The notes under the pieces were generated by a model, which was given only the letters and a program-made list of their open reading frames with translations, had not been told where the DNA came from and did not search any database. Shown in pieces: positions 52,467 through 62,299 of a stretch of DNA of 64,000 nucleotides. Numbering within the stretch: position 1 is the stretch's first letter; each line of letters starts with the position of its first letter. This stretch comes from Undibacterium_A arcticum (lineage in GTDB: Bacteria; Pseudomonadota; Gammaproteobacteria; Burkholderiales; Burkholderiaceae_D), in NCBI RefSeq assembly GCF_042660705.1, contig NZ_JBHSUQ010000001.1; one strand, given 5' to 3'. Made by a program: the position numbers and the translations under genes.

Positions 52467-52931
52467 ATGCATTCTGAAAGCATAAGCGACGATCCACGCG
52501 CCGGTGTGCTGGAAATTGTCTGGAACAACGGCCATTCCCAGCAATTCAGACATGGTTTGCGCAATCAATGCAAATGTGCTGATTGCAAAATGGTGCGTTT
52601 GCACACCCAGGATGCGCTAATGGTGGCGCCCGAGATCCGGATCAAAGAGATTCGTCCGGTTGGTGCGTATGGCATGCAATTGATATTTAGCGATGGCCAC
52701 GATCGCGGGATTTATCCGCGCGTGTACTTGCACGGGCTGGCCGAGGATTTGGCTATACCTTACAACCTCACCTCAATCTCGAATTCTCACGACCGTATGC
52801 GCGCGTCATACGTTCATGTTGATCCTGCCAGCCCGTCAATGATAGCAACAGAAAATGAGCTGTTTGGCGATCCAATGTTACTTGAAAAATCTACGCTCGC
52901 GTCGCGCTCCAGAGTCTTTAATCTGTTTTGA
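52467..52931 (+). CDS. DUF971 (gamma-butyrobetaine hydroxylase-like N-terminal domain) protein
   Basis: A 154-residue protein with the DUF971 pattern: LEIVWNNGHSQQFRHGLRNQ, then CKCADCKMVRLHTQ with three Cys residues that fit a small zinc or iron-sulfur site, EIRPVGAYGMQLIFSDGHDR and GIYPRVYLHGLAEDL. The domain is complete by about residue 100. The remaining 50 residues are not part of the family and run into the opposite-strand gene (54-bp convergent overlap), so the tail may be an addition caused by loss of the original stop. GAAAGGAAGATC precedes the ATG. Confidence 0.8.
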   Translation: MHSESISDDPRAGVLEIVWNNGHSQQFRHGLRNQCKCADCKMVRLHTQDALMVAPEIRIKEIRPVGAYGMQLIFSDGHDRGIYPRVYLHGLAEDLAIPYNLTSISNSHDRMRASYVHVDPASPSMIATENELFGDPMLLEKSTLASRSRVFNLF

Positions 52932-53339
52932 ACCGATCAGGCTAGCGAGTGCAGCAGTCATCCGGGCGCCTAATTTCTGTTTCAGTTCTTTGGTCGGCGT
53001 GATTGCTAGCTTGGTAAACGCGGCATTCAAAATATCTGCGGCTGATTGAGGCTGATCGGTGATGAGGTCAATCCAGAAATCGCCACCGGTAGACGGAAAT
53101 TTGGCCGAAGAACCCTTAGACTTGGCCAATCGCGCCGGCGTTGCCTTCTTTCCGAGCGGTTTTTTTTCGGCGCTTTCACGGGTGACACGTGTTCCGGTCG
53201 CGGCTGCGGTATCGACACTGGTCAATTGCGCGAGCGCTTTTTCTAACGCATCTATGCGCGATTGATAATAATCTCTCCCCTGCTTTGCTTGATCAAGTTC
53301 CAGTTGAACTGATTTCTTGGCAGACTGTATGTTCGACAT
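52878..53339 (-). CDS. Coiled-coil / basic-linker protein, function unknown
   Basis: A 153-residue protein. ATG 53339 follows AGGAGAACAGC and is preferred to the upstream frame to 53378. Residues 5-40 form a likely coiled coil (QSAKKSVQLELDQAKQGRDY, then YQSRIDALEKALAQL). A Lys/Arg/Ser/Ala-rich linker follows (residues 50-80), then a C-terminal helical domain of winged-helix look (QSAADILNAAFTKLAITPTK and MTAALASLIGSKQIKDSGAR, ending RRERRFF). The layout recalls small nucleoid-associated or DNA-binding proteins, but no family is recognised with certainty. Confidence 0.65.
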   Translation of the reverse strand: MSNIQSAKKSVQLELDQAKQGRDYYQSRIDALEKALAQLTSVDTAAATGTRVTRESAEKKPLGKKATPARLAKSKGSSAKFPSTGGDFWIDLITDQPQSAADILNAAFTKLAITPTKELKQKLGARMTAALASLIGSKQIKDSGARRERRFFK

Positions 53340-53950
53340 GCTGTTCTCCTGATGCGTTATTGATATTGATATTGACATTGATATTGGTTCGGAACTGGAT
53401 TGTACTCTTTGACAATAAACAGGTAGAGAAAAGTTATTAAAAGCTGCCCGGAGAAGGTATTCGTTTCTCTAGTATTTGTCCAATTCAATCCGTGGCAGCA
53501 TGTACGCTTGACCTGAATTTTGTTTTCCCCGGCGCCCTGCTGAAGGCAAACTTAACCGCAAGATCCAAGATCGCAAAAGATAATTTGCAATGCGGGAAAA
53601 TCCCATCGGTATTTTTCCTTGTTGATTTTTCCTTGGAGCTCCTTGGCGGCTTGGTGGAATGCGCCATTTAGTCTGCGCTCGTCTGCGCTCGAAAACGGGC
53701 CAAATTTTTATCGGCACTTATCGTCGGCACCACGCGATATCAATCATTATGGTGCTGGAAAAAACCATCTTTATTTCGTGTGTGGGTGCAAAATTGAACA
53801 AACAATGGTTCTGGTGAAAATTTTTCAGTCACTTACACCAGCCGCGTTTACCTGCGGTGAAATGCATTGCGAAGCTAAAGAGTACGGAGGAATTGTTCAA
53901 AGGGTGACATTTTGAACAACAGATAATCATTCTGTGCGTTCGCTTGTTTT
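53340..53950. other. Intergenic region without recognised gene
   Basis: About 600 bases of lower GC content than the neighbours. It includes short direct copies of GATATTGATATTGACATTG near 53361 and TCTGCGCTCG twice at 53671-53691. No convincing ORF, RNA or known repeat is visible; the lower GC may reflect foreign or decaying DNA. Confidence 0.45.
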
Positions 53951-54070
53951 TTGCAATACAAGCGCTCTTTTCGCGACCTTGTCGAAATGATGGAAGAGCG
54001 CGGATTGGCGATGCGTCATGCAACGTTCATGCAGCGGCAGCGCCCCCAGTTCGAAAAGCATCATGGCATG
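53951..54070 (+). mobile_element. IS6-type transposase remnant
   Basis: A short frame reads YKRSFRDLVEMMEERGLAMR then HATFMQ and QRPQFEKH, which matches the N-terminal region of IS6-family transposases (S-F/Y-R-D-L-x-E-M-M-x-E-R-G). The rest of the transposase and its inverted repeats are missing, so only a scar of an insertion sequence remains. Confidence 0.5.
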
Positions 54071-54577
54071 GGCGAAGGTTTGGCGTTACCTATTGCGATG
54101 CCTGTCGTTCGCAATGAGCGGAAATTTTACGGCAGTAGGGAAGAAATGTTGTCGATCGCCAAGCGATGTGAGGCTCGGCATGTCCGCACCTTGATCCGCA
54201 TCGCTTTATTTGCGTTGCTTGTATCACTTTACTTTGTGCTACGTGCGTGGGTTGATCATCGTCGTAGCAACTATTATGATAACCAGAACTCATATCTATG
54301 CGCCCCCGCCTGTTGTCTATGCTCCCCGAGCGGGCACCGGGCGCCACGCTGTGTTTCCCTCGATGTTCGCTAAAAAGGTGGCGCGCTGGTAATTGAGCAT
54401 TCGGACATTGGCTCACTAGTCACGCGTGAGCACTGCGCTGTCGCTCGGCCGCACGCTGCCCTCGTAAGGTAGTCGCGCACGGAGAAAATGTCTGACGAAG
54501 AATGTTTCTTCCCTTGAACAAATTTCCTGTCAGGTTGCGTCGGTCGATGCAATTCACCGAAATCAAGGAGTTGCCGA
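54071..54577. other. Region upstream of tkt, no recognised gene
   Basis: The frame of the IS6-like remnant stays open to 54373 and includes a hydrophobic stretch (LIRIALFALLVSLYFVLRAW), but it has no start of its own and no family match. The right end holds the ribosome binding site of tkt (CAAGGAGTTGCCGA). Confidence 0.45.
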
Positions 54578-56653
54578 ATGAGTTCAATGCTTTCCGCCGC
54601 AGCAGTGGATGAGTTGTGTGTCAACACGCTGCGCTTCCTGTCGGTCGATGCCGTGCAGCAGGCAAACAGCGGCCATCCCGGGTTGCCGCTGGGCGCCGCA
54701 CCGATGGCCTATGTCCTATGGACACGCTTCCTCAAGCACCATCCAGTCAATCCGCACTGGTTCGACCGCGATCGCTTTGTGCTTTCCGCGGGGCATGGTT
54801 CGGCGCTGCTATACAGCCTGCTCCACCTCACAGGCTATGACCTGCCGCTCGAACAACTCCAGCACTTTCGCCAATGGGGCAGCATCACGCCGGGTCATCC
54901 AGAACGCGGCCTGACGCCCGGCGTCGAGGTGACAACGGGACCGCTTGGCCAAGGCTTTGGCAATGGCGTGGGCATGGCGATGGCAGAAGCGAATCTGGCC
55001 GCACGCTATAACCGCGACGGCTTCGACATGGTCGATCATTTTACCTACGGGATCGTGAGCGACGGCGACCTGATGGAAGGCGTCGCCTCGGAAGCCGCGT
55101 CGCTGGCCGGTCATCTGCAACTGGGCAAACTGATTTACCTGTACGACGACAATAACGTCACGCTCTCCGCCGGTACCGACATTACCTTTACCGAGGACCG
55201 GGCGCGACGCTTCGACGCTTATGGCTGGCACACCCAATCAGTAGAAGACGGCAATGACCTGGCGGCGATCGAACGGGCGCTGTGCGCCGCTCGCGCCGAA
55301 ACCAGGCGGCCCTCGCTGATTCTGGTGTCGACGCATCTCGGTTACGGCTCCCCCAACAAGCAGGACACGTTCGAAGCGCATGGTTCGCCGCTCGGCGTGG
55401 AAGAGCTGCGGTTAACCAAGCGCAACCTCGGTTGGCCGGAGGACCCGCCGTTTTATATTCCCCAACCGGCGCGCTTGCACTTTCTCGAAGTGGCTGATCG
55501 AGGCGAAAAGGCCGAGGCGGAATGGCTCGACAAATTCTCCGCCTACGAAAAGCAATTTCCCGAACTCGCTCTGGAATTGCAGCAACGAATGCGCAGCGGA
55601 ATGACCGCCGTGCCCGCTGGTTGGGATCAAGATATCCCGCAGTTTCCGGCGGACGTCAAAGGCATGGCCACGCGCGTCGCATCGGGCAAGGTCATGAACG
55701 CCATCGCACCGCATTTTCCTGCGCTGATCGGCGGCTCGGCGGATCTGGACCCCTCAACCCATACTGCGCTGAAAGGACTGGGGGATTTCGAGCCGTCTGG
55801 TGTAAACGCCCGCGACAGACAAGGTTCGAACGGCGGTGGCTGGAGTTACGCCGGCAGCAATCTGCACTTTGGCGTGCGCGAGCATGCCATGGGCGCAATC
55901 ATGAACGGCATGGCTGCGCATGGCGGAGCCGTGCCGTTCGGCGCGACATTCCTGATTTTCTCCGATTACATGCGTCCGTCGATCCGCCTTGCCGCGCTGA
56001 TGGGCCTGCATGTGGTCTACGCCTTTACCCACGACAGCATTGCGCTGGGCGAGGACGGCTCCACGCATCAACCGGTGGAGCAGCTTGCCAGCTTGCGCGC
56101 GGTGCCACGCCTGGTCGTAATTCGCCCCGCCGATGCCAACGAAACCGCTAGCGCCTGGCGCGTTGCGGTGGAAACATGCGACCGACCGGTGGCACTGGTG
56201 TTGACGCGGCAGAATGTCCCCACCCTCGACCGTACACAATTTGCTGCCGCCGACGGATTGCAGCGCGGTGCTTACATCCTGGCCGATGCTCCGAACAGCA
56301 AACCTGAACTGATCCTGATCGCCAGCGGCTCGGAAGTCGCCCTGATCGTCGCAGCGCAGCAACAACTGCTGACGCAGAACGTCCAGGCGCGCATCGTCTC
56401 GATGCCGAGCTGGGAGTTGTTCGACGGCCAGTCGCAGGAATACCGCGACATGGTGTTGCCGCCATCGATTGGCGCAAGGCTCGCGGTCGAAGCGGGCGTG
56501 GCACAAGGTTGGCATCGCTATGTTGGCGACCGTGGCGATGTAATCGCGGTGGATCATTTCGGCGCGTCGGCGGCTGGCGAGGTTGTGATGCGCGAATACG
56601 GTTTTACAGTCGAGAACGTTTGCAGGCGGGCAGTTGCGTTACTCCATTCATAA
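54578..56653 (+). CDS. tkt: Transketolase
   Basis: A thiamine diphosphate enzyme that moves two-carbon units between sugar phosphates. The 691-residue protein has ANSGHPGLPLGAAPMAYVLW, TGPLGQGFGNGVGMAMAE, the cofactor motif SDGDLMEGVASEA to YDDNNVTLS, the catalytic Glu in HFGVREHAMGAIMNG, and THDSIALGEDGSTHQPVEQL. Strong ribosome binding site and intact frame. It runs toward the leftward pgm-pgi-tal-zwf-gnd cluster, meeting it at a small remnant. A Burkholderiales genome usually has another tkt in its cbb or gap locus, so this may be a second copy. Confidence 0.95.
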   Translation: MSSMLSAAAVDELCVNTLRFLSVDAVQQANSGHPGLPLGAAPMAYVLWTRFLKHHPVNPHWFDRDRFVLSAGHGSALLYSLLHLTGYDLPLEQLQHFRQWGSITPGHPERGLTPGVEVTTGPLGQGFGNGVGMAMAEANLAARYNRDGFDMVDHFTYGIVSDGDLMEGVASEAASLAGHLQLGKLIYLYDDNNVTLSAGTDITFTEDRARRFDAYGWHTQSVEDGNDLAAIERALCAARAETRRPSLILVSTHLGYGSPNKQDTFEAHGSPLGVEELRLTKRNLGWPEDPPFYIPQPARLHFLEVADRGEKAEAEWLDKFSAYEKQFPELALELQQRMRSGMTAVPAGWDQDIPQFPADVKGMATRVASGKVMNAIAPHFPALIGGSADLDPSTHTALKGLGDFEPSGVNARDRQGSNGGGWSYAGSNLHFGVREHAMGAIMNGMAAHGGAVPFGATFLIFSDYMRPSIRLAALMGLHVVYAFTHDSIALGEDGSTHQPVEQLASLRAVPRLVVIRPADANETASAWRVAVETCDRPVALVLTRQNVPTLDRTQFAAADGLQRGAYILADAPNSKPELILIASGSEVALIVAAQQQLLTQNVQARIVSMPSWELFDGQSQEYRDMVLPPSIGARLAVEAGVAQGWHRYVGDRGDVIAVDHFGASAAGEVVMREYGFTVENVCRRAVALLHS

Positions 56654-56905
56654 CCAAGCTCCAGTGAACGCCGCCCGCCGCAAACCGTCGGCGATGTAGG
56701 GGTAGTCTCGCATCAGACGCCATGGCAATTCGCTGCGATAGTTCTCGATCATCGGAATGATTGGCCCCTGGTTGATGCCGAAATGCCAGGGTGATACCCA
56801 GCCGTACGGGTTACGAACCTTGCTCGGGTAGGTGGCATTGAAGGTCGCCTTGAAACCACACGGATGACCGGCTTTCAAATCTTCGGTAGTCAGCGTTTCG
56901 GCTCA
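56648..56905 (-). pseudogene. C-terminal remnant of a glucoamylase-like (GH15-type/DUF608-like) protein
   Basis: The minus strand encodes TLTTEDLKAGHPCGFKATFN, then PYGWVSPWHFGINQGPIIPM, IENYRSELPWRLMRDYPYI and GLRRAAFTGAWL, the C-terminal end of bacterial glucoamylase-like domains such as those in cyclic beta-glucan enzymes. There is no start, and most of the protein is gone. Its stop overlaps the tkt end by six bases. It marks a former carbohydrate gene at the end of the leftward sugar-phosphate cluster. Confidence 0.65.
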
Positions 56906-56955
56906 TGTTGATGTCCGGACGGAAAACACGCCTATCGTTTTGGTGCTGAGTTTGC

Positions 56956-58637
56956 TCAGGCGTTTTCTTCAGGCTGTGACTGCTGACCGTTTTTCCCCGC
57001 CGCAAGCGCGGCGTCAACGATCGCTTGCGCCTCCTTCACGATGCGGCGCAAATGATCCTCTCCCTGAAAACTCTCAGCGTAAATTTTGTAGATATCTTCT
57101 GTGCCGGACGGGCGTGCCGCGAACCAGCCGCCATCGGCAATGACCTTCAATCCGCCGATCGGAGCATTGTTACCGGGCGCTTTGGTGAGGACGCTCTGAA
57201 TTTTTTCGCCGGCAAGGTCGGTGCATTGCACTTGCTGCGGAGAGAGTTCCGACAGCATTTTTTTCTGCGCCGGCGTGGCGGGCGCCTCGACCCGGTCAGC
57301 GACCGGATCGCCGAGTTCGCGTGCAAGCCTGCGATAGATCTCCCCCGGATCGCGCCCAATGCGCGCCGTGATCTCCGCCGCGAGCAATGCCGGCACGAGG
57401 CCGTCCTTGTCCGTGGTCCAGACCGAGCCGTCAAGGCGCAGGAAGGATGCACCGGCACTCTCTTCGCCGCAGAAACCCAGCGAGCCGTTGCACAAACCGT
57501 CGGCGAACCACTTGAAGCCCACTGGCACCTCAAAGAGTGTGCGGCCTAGTCGCGCGCACACGCGATCGATCATCTGACTGCTGACGACGGTCTTTCCCAC
57601 GCCTGCGTCCTTGGACCATTTTGAGCGGTGCTGAAAGAGATAGTCGATGGCAACCGCAAGATAATGGTTGGATGGCAGCAACCCCTCACTGTGGGTGACA
57701 ATGCCGTGCCGATCGTGATCGGTGTCGCACGCAAAGGCAATGTCGTAGCGATTCTTCAGGCCAATCAGGCGCTGCATCGCATAGGACGATGACGGGTCCA
57801 TGCGAATGCGGCCGTCCCAATCGACTGTCATGAAGCGGAAAGTCGGATCGACTTCGTCGCTGACCACGGTCAGGTTCAGATGGTAGCGCTCGCCAATCAG
57901 TCCCCAGTAATGAACCCCGGCACCGCCGAGCGGATCCACGCCGATATGAATATCTTCGCCGCGAATCGCCGCCATGTCGATCATCTGGTCGAGTTCGCTC
58001 ACGTAGGCATTGAGATAGTCGTACCGGTGCGTCGTGGCAGCGCGCAGTGCCTTCTCGAAGGGCATTCTTTTGACACCCTTGAGGCCACTTTTCAGAAACT
58101 CGTTGGCTTTTGCCTCAATCCAGCCGGTCACACCGGTATCCGCTGGCCCACCGTTGGGCGGGTTGTACTTGAATCCACCGCTGTCCGGCGGGTTGTGCGA
58201 AGGGGTGACGACGATGCCATCGGCAAAGCCTGCGGTGCGTCCGCGGTTATACGTGAGTATGGCGAGCGAGATTGCGGGTGTCGGTGTGTATTCGTCGTTC
58301 TCCGCAAGCATGACGTCCACGCCGTTGGCTGCCAGCACTTCGAGCGCACTGGCGCAAGCTGGTATCGACAGCGCGTGCGTGTCGATACCGAGGAACAATG
58401 GGCCATTGATGCCCTGTTTGGCGCGGTAGTCGCAAATGGCCTGACTGATGGCGAGTACATGCCACTCGTTAAAGCTCCTCCCGAAGGAGGAGCCGCGATG
58501 GCCCGAGGTGCCGAATGCCACTCGCTGTTCGGACACCGAAGGATCAGGTACATCCGTGTAGTAGGCCGTGATGAGTCTGGGCACATTCACCAGCATCGCC
58601 GGTGAGGCAGGCTTGCCGGCTAATGGACTTATTTCAT
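56956..58637 (-). CDS. pgm: Alpha-D-glucose phosphate-specific phosphoglucomutase, start-codon frame break
   Basis: Interconverts glucose-1-phosphate and glucose-6-phosphate. It has VAFGTSGHRGSSFGRSFNEW, the phosphoserine loop VVTPSHNPPDSGGFKYNPPN, the metal site FACDTDHDRHGIV, the sugar-binding FCGEESAGASFLRLDG and ARPSGTEDIYKIYAESF. The N-terminus expected for the family (ISPLAGKPASPAMLVNV) has no in-frame start nearby. At 58637 an ATG with AAGGACAG upstream reads ATG-AAA-TAA; one more A would give MKISPLAGK. This is again a homopolymer indel. A longer frame to 58698 reads past this point without a start of normal type. About 560 residues. Confidence 0.92.
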
Positions 58638-58716
58638 GGTTCTGTCCTTGGTGTTGGGGTGTCAGTATTTTTATGCGCCGCACTGGCGTGGGGAACACGC
58701 GCTTTTTCGAAAATTG

Positions 58717-58842
58717 TTACCCATTCGCGCTAGCGCTGGGCGATACAAGCCACCGCATCAGCGCGACGAACATGTCGATTACGTGGGAATGGCGATGATC
58801 GAAAGGCAACCGGTAGAACGGCGTGCTATATCCCAGGTTCAT
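58717..58842 (-). pseudogene. Possible N-terminal remnant of a DUF2090/class I aldolase-type protein
   Basis: An ATG at 58842 overlaps the pgi stop by ATGA and opens a 41-codon frame beginning MNLGYSTPFYRLPFDHRHSH, which resembles the start of DUF2090-type aldolase proteins (G-Y-x-x-P-x-x-x-x-P-F-D-H-R). The rest has no match. The coupling suggests that a full gene once stood between pgi and pgm. Tentative. Confidence 0.4.
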
Positions 58843-60494
58843 GATTGTCCCTCCCGGAGCCGGCGGTAGCGCCGGATCAATGCATTGGTCGAGCTGTCGT
58901 GCCCGAGCTTCGGCTCGTCCGTGCATTCAAGCTCGGGAATGATGCGCTGCGCCAGTACCTTGCCCAGTTCGACCCCCCACTGATCGAAGGAGTCGATATG
59001 CCAGATCACACCCTGTGTTAAGACACTGTGCTCGTACAGCGCGACCAGTTGTCCCAGCGTCTCCGGGGTCAGGCGTTGGGCGAGAACGGTATTCGTGGGG
59101 CGGTTGCCCTCGCAAGTGCGATGCGGGACCAGCCAGGATGGCGTTCCTTCGGCCTCGAGTTGCTGCGCCGTCTTGCCAAACGCCAGTGCTTCGGTCTGCG
59201 CGAACAGGTTCGCCAGCAGCAAGTCATGATGGCGGCCCAACGGGTTCAGTGGCTGGCAAAAGCCGATAAAATCGCAGGGCACGAGCCGGGTTCCCTGATG
59301 GATGAGCTGATAGAACGAATGCTGGCCATTGGTGCCTGGCTCGCCCCAGTAGACCGGCCCTGTCGGCACGTCGACGGGTACACCATCAAGCGTGACGTGC
59401 TTTCCGTTGCTTTCCATCGTCAATTGCTGCAGATACGCCGGGAAGCGCTTGAGGTAGTGCTCATAAGGAAGCACCGCCACCGTCTGAGCACCCAGGAAAT
59501 TATTATTCCAGACTGCCAGCAAACCCATCAGCACCGGCAGATTCTGGTCGAACGGAGTACTGCGAAAATGCCGATCCATCGCATGAAAACCGGACAGCAT
59601 GGCGCGAAAATTTTCCGCTCCGATGGCCAGCATAGTGGACAGGCCGACGGCCGAATCCATCGAGTAACGTCCGCCTACCCAATCCCAGAAGCCGAACATG
59701 TTGGCTGTGTCGATGCCGAATTTCGCTACGCCTTCGCTGTTCGTTGATATCGCGACGAAATGTCGTTGCACCGCCCGCTCATCCTTCAGCTTGCGCAGGC
59801 TCCAGGCGCGGGCCGTGTGGGCATTGGTCAGCGTTTCGAGCGTCGCAAACGTCTTGGAACAGATGATGAACAGCGTTTCTTCCGGGTCGAGATCGCGCGT
59901 GGCTTCTTCGAAGTCCGTGCCATCGACGTTGGAGATGAAGCGGAACGTCATGTCGCGCCGGCTGTAATGCCGCAGCGCCTCGTACGCCATGACTGGGCCG
60001 AGATCGGAACCGCCGATGCCGATATTGATGACGTTGCGGATGGCCCGGCCGGTATAACCCAGCCAGCGTCCGCTGCGGACGCTGGCGGAGAAAGTCGCCA
60101 TGTGATCGAGGACCGCATGTACCTCAGGCACGACGTCGACGCCATCGACCTCGATCCGCTCGCTAGCGTCCGCACGCAGGGCGACGTGGAGCACCGCCCG
60201 CTGCTCGCTCGCGTTGATCTGCTGGCCCCTGAACATGGCGTCGATACGCGCGGCCAAGCCGCATTCGTCGGCTAACTGCAAGAGCAGCTTGATCGTCTCG
60301 TCGGTCACGCGATTCTTCGAGTAGTCGAGATAGAGGCCAGCGCCTTCGGCGGTCAAACGCTCGCCGCGCTGCGGATCGTCGGCAAAGAGTTGCCGCAAAT
60401 GCAGGTCGCGCACCTGCCGGTGATGCGCCGCGAGAGCCTGCCATGCAGGCCGGTCGGTAAGTCGCGGGTGGGATGTGGATGCCGCGTCAGTCAT
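58839..60494 (-). CDS. pgi: Glucose-6-phosphate isomerase
   Basis: Interconverts glucose-6-phosphate and fructose-6-phosphate. The 551-residue protein has NIGIGGSDLGPVMAYEAL, ICSKTFATLETLTNAHTAR, the PGI signature WVGGRYSMDSAVGLSTMLAI, GEPGTNGQHSFYQLIHQGTR and the C-terminal SFDQWGVELGKVLAQRI. Catalytic Glu and His are in GTNGQHSF and the terminal Lys region. It overlaps the tal stop by 8 bases and belongs to the leftward gnd-zwf-HAD-tal-pgi-pgm cluster. Intact. Confidence 0.96.
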   Translation of the reverse strand: MTDAASTSHPRLTDRPAWQALAAHHRQVRDLHLRQLFADDPQRGERLTAEGAGLYLDYSKNRVTDETIKLLLQLADECGLAARIDAMFRGQQINASEQRAVLHVALRADASERIEVDGVDVVPEVHAVLDHMATFSASVRSGRWLGYTGRAIRNVINIGIGGSDLGPVMAYEALRHYSRRDMTFRFISNVDGTDFEEATRDLDPEETLFIICSKTFATLETLTNAHTARAWSLRKLKDERAVQRHFVAISTNSEGVAKFGIDTANMFGFWDWVGGRYSMDSAVGLSTMLAIGAENFRAMLSGFHAMDRHFRSTPFDQNLPVLMGLLAVWNNNFLGAQTVAVLPYEHYLKRFPAYLQQLTMESNGKHVTLDGVPVDVPTGPVYWGEPGTNGQHSFYQLIHQGTRLVPCDFIGFCQPLNPLGRHHDLLLANLFAQTEALAFGKTAQQLEAEGTPSWLVPHRTCEGNRPTNTVLAQRLTPETLGQLVALYEHSVLTQGVIWHIDSFDQWGVELGKVLAQRIIPELECTDEPKLGHDSSTNALIRRYRRLREGQS

Positions 60495-61596
60495 GTTTTC
60501 TCCCCCCGCCAGATTCGCTTTTCACAAGCGTTGCGCTCTTGCTTGCAATGACCGCCATCAAATCGCCCCAGGACTTGCTGAAAGATTCGGCGCCCTCACG
60601 CTGCAACTGGGTGGCCAGCGCTGCCTCGTCCACGCCGGCCTGCGCAAACGCAGCGAGCACTGTCTCCGCATCGCCGCCGTCCGCCGCCATGCTGCCGCTC
60701 ACCGTGCCGTGATCGGCGAAAGCAAGCAGCGTCTTTTCGGGGATGGTGTTGATGGTGTTGGGAGCGGCGAGCGCCTGCAGATAGAGCGTATCTGGTGCGG
60801 CGGGGTCTTTGGTGCCGGTGCTGGCCCACAGCAGGCGTTGCGGCTGAGCGCCGGCGTCCGCCAATTTGCGCCAGCGTGGCGAGACCAATAGTTCGCGATA
60901 GGCCCGGTATGCGCGCTTTGCGATGGCGATACCAAGGTGATTGTGAAGTGCTTCGGGAACCTTGTCCTTGACCGCCACATCCCAGCGGCTGACGAAAATC
61001 GAGGCGACCGAACCGACTTTTGGATCAAGCCCGGCGGTGATGCGCCGCTCGATGCCGCGCAGGTAGGCAGCAGCCGCTGCGAGGTATTGCTCGCGAGAGA
61101 ACAGCAGCGTGACGTTGACCGGCACGCCAGCGAAGATCGATTCCTCAATCGCAATGACGCCCGCGGGCGTGCCCGGAATCTTGATGAACAGATTGGCCCG
61201 CTGCGCGCGTGCATGGAGTTGCGCGGCTTCGCGCACCGTGGCCACCGCGTCATTCACCAGCAACGGCGACACTTCCAGCGAGACCCAGCCGTCGACGCCG
61301 GCCGTCGCCTCGTGGATGGGGCGGAACAAATCGGCGGCCTGGGTCAGGTCTGCCAGCGCCAGGTCGAGAAACAGGGCCTCGCCTGATTTTCCTTCGGCGG
61401 CCTTTTCGTGAATCGCCGTGTCGTACAAATCCGTGTTGCGAATGGCGTGATCGAAGATCGTCGGGTTCGAGGTGAGCCCGGTGACGGCGAAGTCACGCAG
61501 GTAGCGCTGCAGCGTGCCGGTTACCAGCAGTCCGCGCGTGATGTTGTCGAGCCACAGGCTTTGCCCGAGTTCGTGAAGATGATCGGTAGCGTTCAT
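60487..61596 (-). CDS. tal: Transaldolase (long, TalA/Tal type)
   Basis: Transfers a dihydroxyacetone unit between sugar phosphates. The 369-residue protein has LVTGLTSNPTIF-type start motif (VTGLTSNPTIFDHAI), VSLEVSPLLVNDA, the Schiff-base Lys in ANLFIKIPGTPAGVIAIEE, VNVTLLFSREQYLAAA and ASIFVSRWDVAV. It is the longer form usually found with pgi or zwf in actinobacteria and some proteobacteria, rather than the E. coli TalB type. Its start overlaps the HAD gene stop by ATGA. Confidence 0.94.
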   Translation of the reverse strand: MNATDHLHELGQSLWLDNITRGLLVTGTLQRYLRDFAVTGLTSNPTIFDHAIRNTDLYDTAIHEKAAEGKSGEALFLDLALADLTQAADLFRPIHEATAGVDGWVSLEVSPLLVNDAVATVREAAQLHARAQRANLFIKIPGTPAGVIAIEESIFAGVPVNVTLLFSREQYLAAAAAYLRGIERRITAGLDPKVGSVASIFVSRWDVAVKDKVPEALHNHLGIAIAKRAYRAYRELLVSPRWRKLADAGAQPQRLLWASTGTKDPAAPDTLYLQALAAPNTINTIPEKTLLAFADHGTVSGSMAADGGDAETVLAAFAQAGVDEAALATQLQREGAESFSKSWGDLMAVIASKSATLVKSESGGGRKHD

Positions 61597-62299
61597 GATG
61601 ACCTCTTTTCGGTATGACTCGCGTCGGCAGCATCCAGCAGGGCCGGCAAGTCGACATTGATCAAATCGCCGATGCGCTCGACCGTCAGATCGGCGGCCGG
61701 ATAAGCGGCGGTGTTGTGCGGGTCGAGGGCGTAGTGTCCCTGACGCGGGAAGACGGTCGTCAGCCGTTCTTCCATAACGTTCTTCATTGCCGTCAGGATG
61801 CGTAGCTTGTCATCGACCATGATGTAATGACGGGCTGGGTAGCGTTGCTGGACATCATCGAGCATTTTTCTTTATGAATATAAATCAACACTCGACCTTC
61901 GACCGCTTGCCATAGCCCCGAGCGCTGGATTTTGCGCGGCTGAAAGACCACATCGCCATCCGACAGGACAACCGTCGGCCCCCACGCGCCAAGATGTTTG
62001 ATCGCATCGAGCGCACCTGGATACAGGCGGTCGGCAAAGGGATAGTCCACCAGAAACGCGGACATTTGCAGCAGGCGCGGATCGTTCATTGCGCCGAGCC
62101 GGTAGCGCTGCAATGCGCCCAGGTAGTCCGCGTATCCCAGTTCCGCACGCAACTCCTCAAAAATCTTCCAGTAGCGGTCCCGGTTCGCGGTGCCGAATTC
62201 ACGCTCGAGATGTGTCTGGAGGTCGTCCTGCACGCGATCGTTGTCGAGCAGCGTGTTATCGCAGTCAAACAGGAAAACGACCTCATCTCGCGTTTTCAT
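61593..62299 (-). CDS. HAD-family hydrolase, with one frame break
   Basis: A haloacid-dehalogenase-type phosphatase. Motif I is VVFLFDCDNTLLDNDRV with the nucleophile Asp pair, motif II is TVVLSDGDVVF. The frame reads to LIYIHKEK; there the run of five A needs a sixth, after which MLDDVQQRYPARHYIMVDDK supplies motif IV, and the protein ends at 61593. The repaired length is about 235 residues. The ATG at 62299 overlaps the zwf stop by ATGA, and the end overlaps tal likewise. Its place between zwf and tal suggests a sugar-phosphate substrate. The homopolymer break suggests a sequencing indel. Confidence 0.85.
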
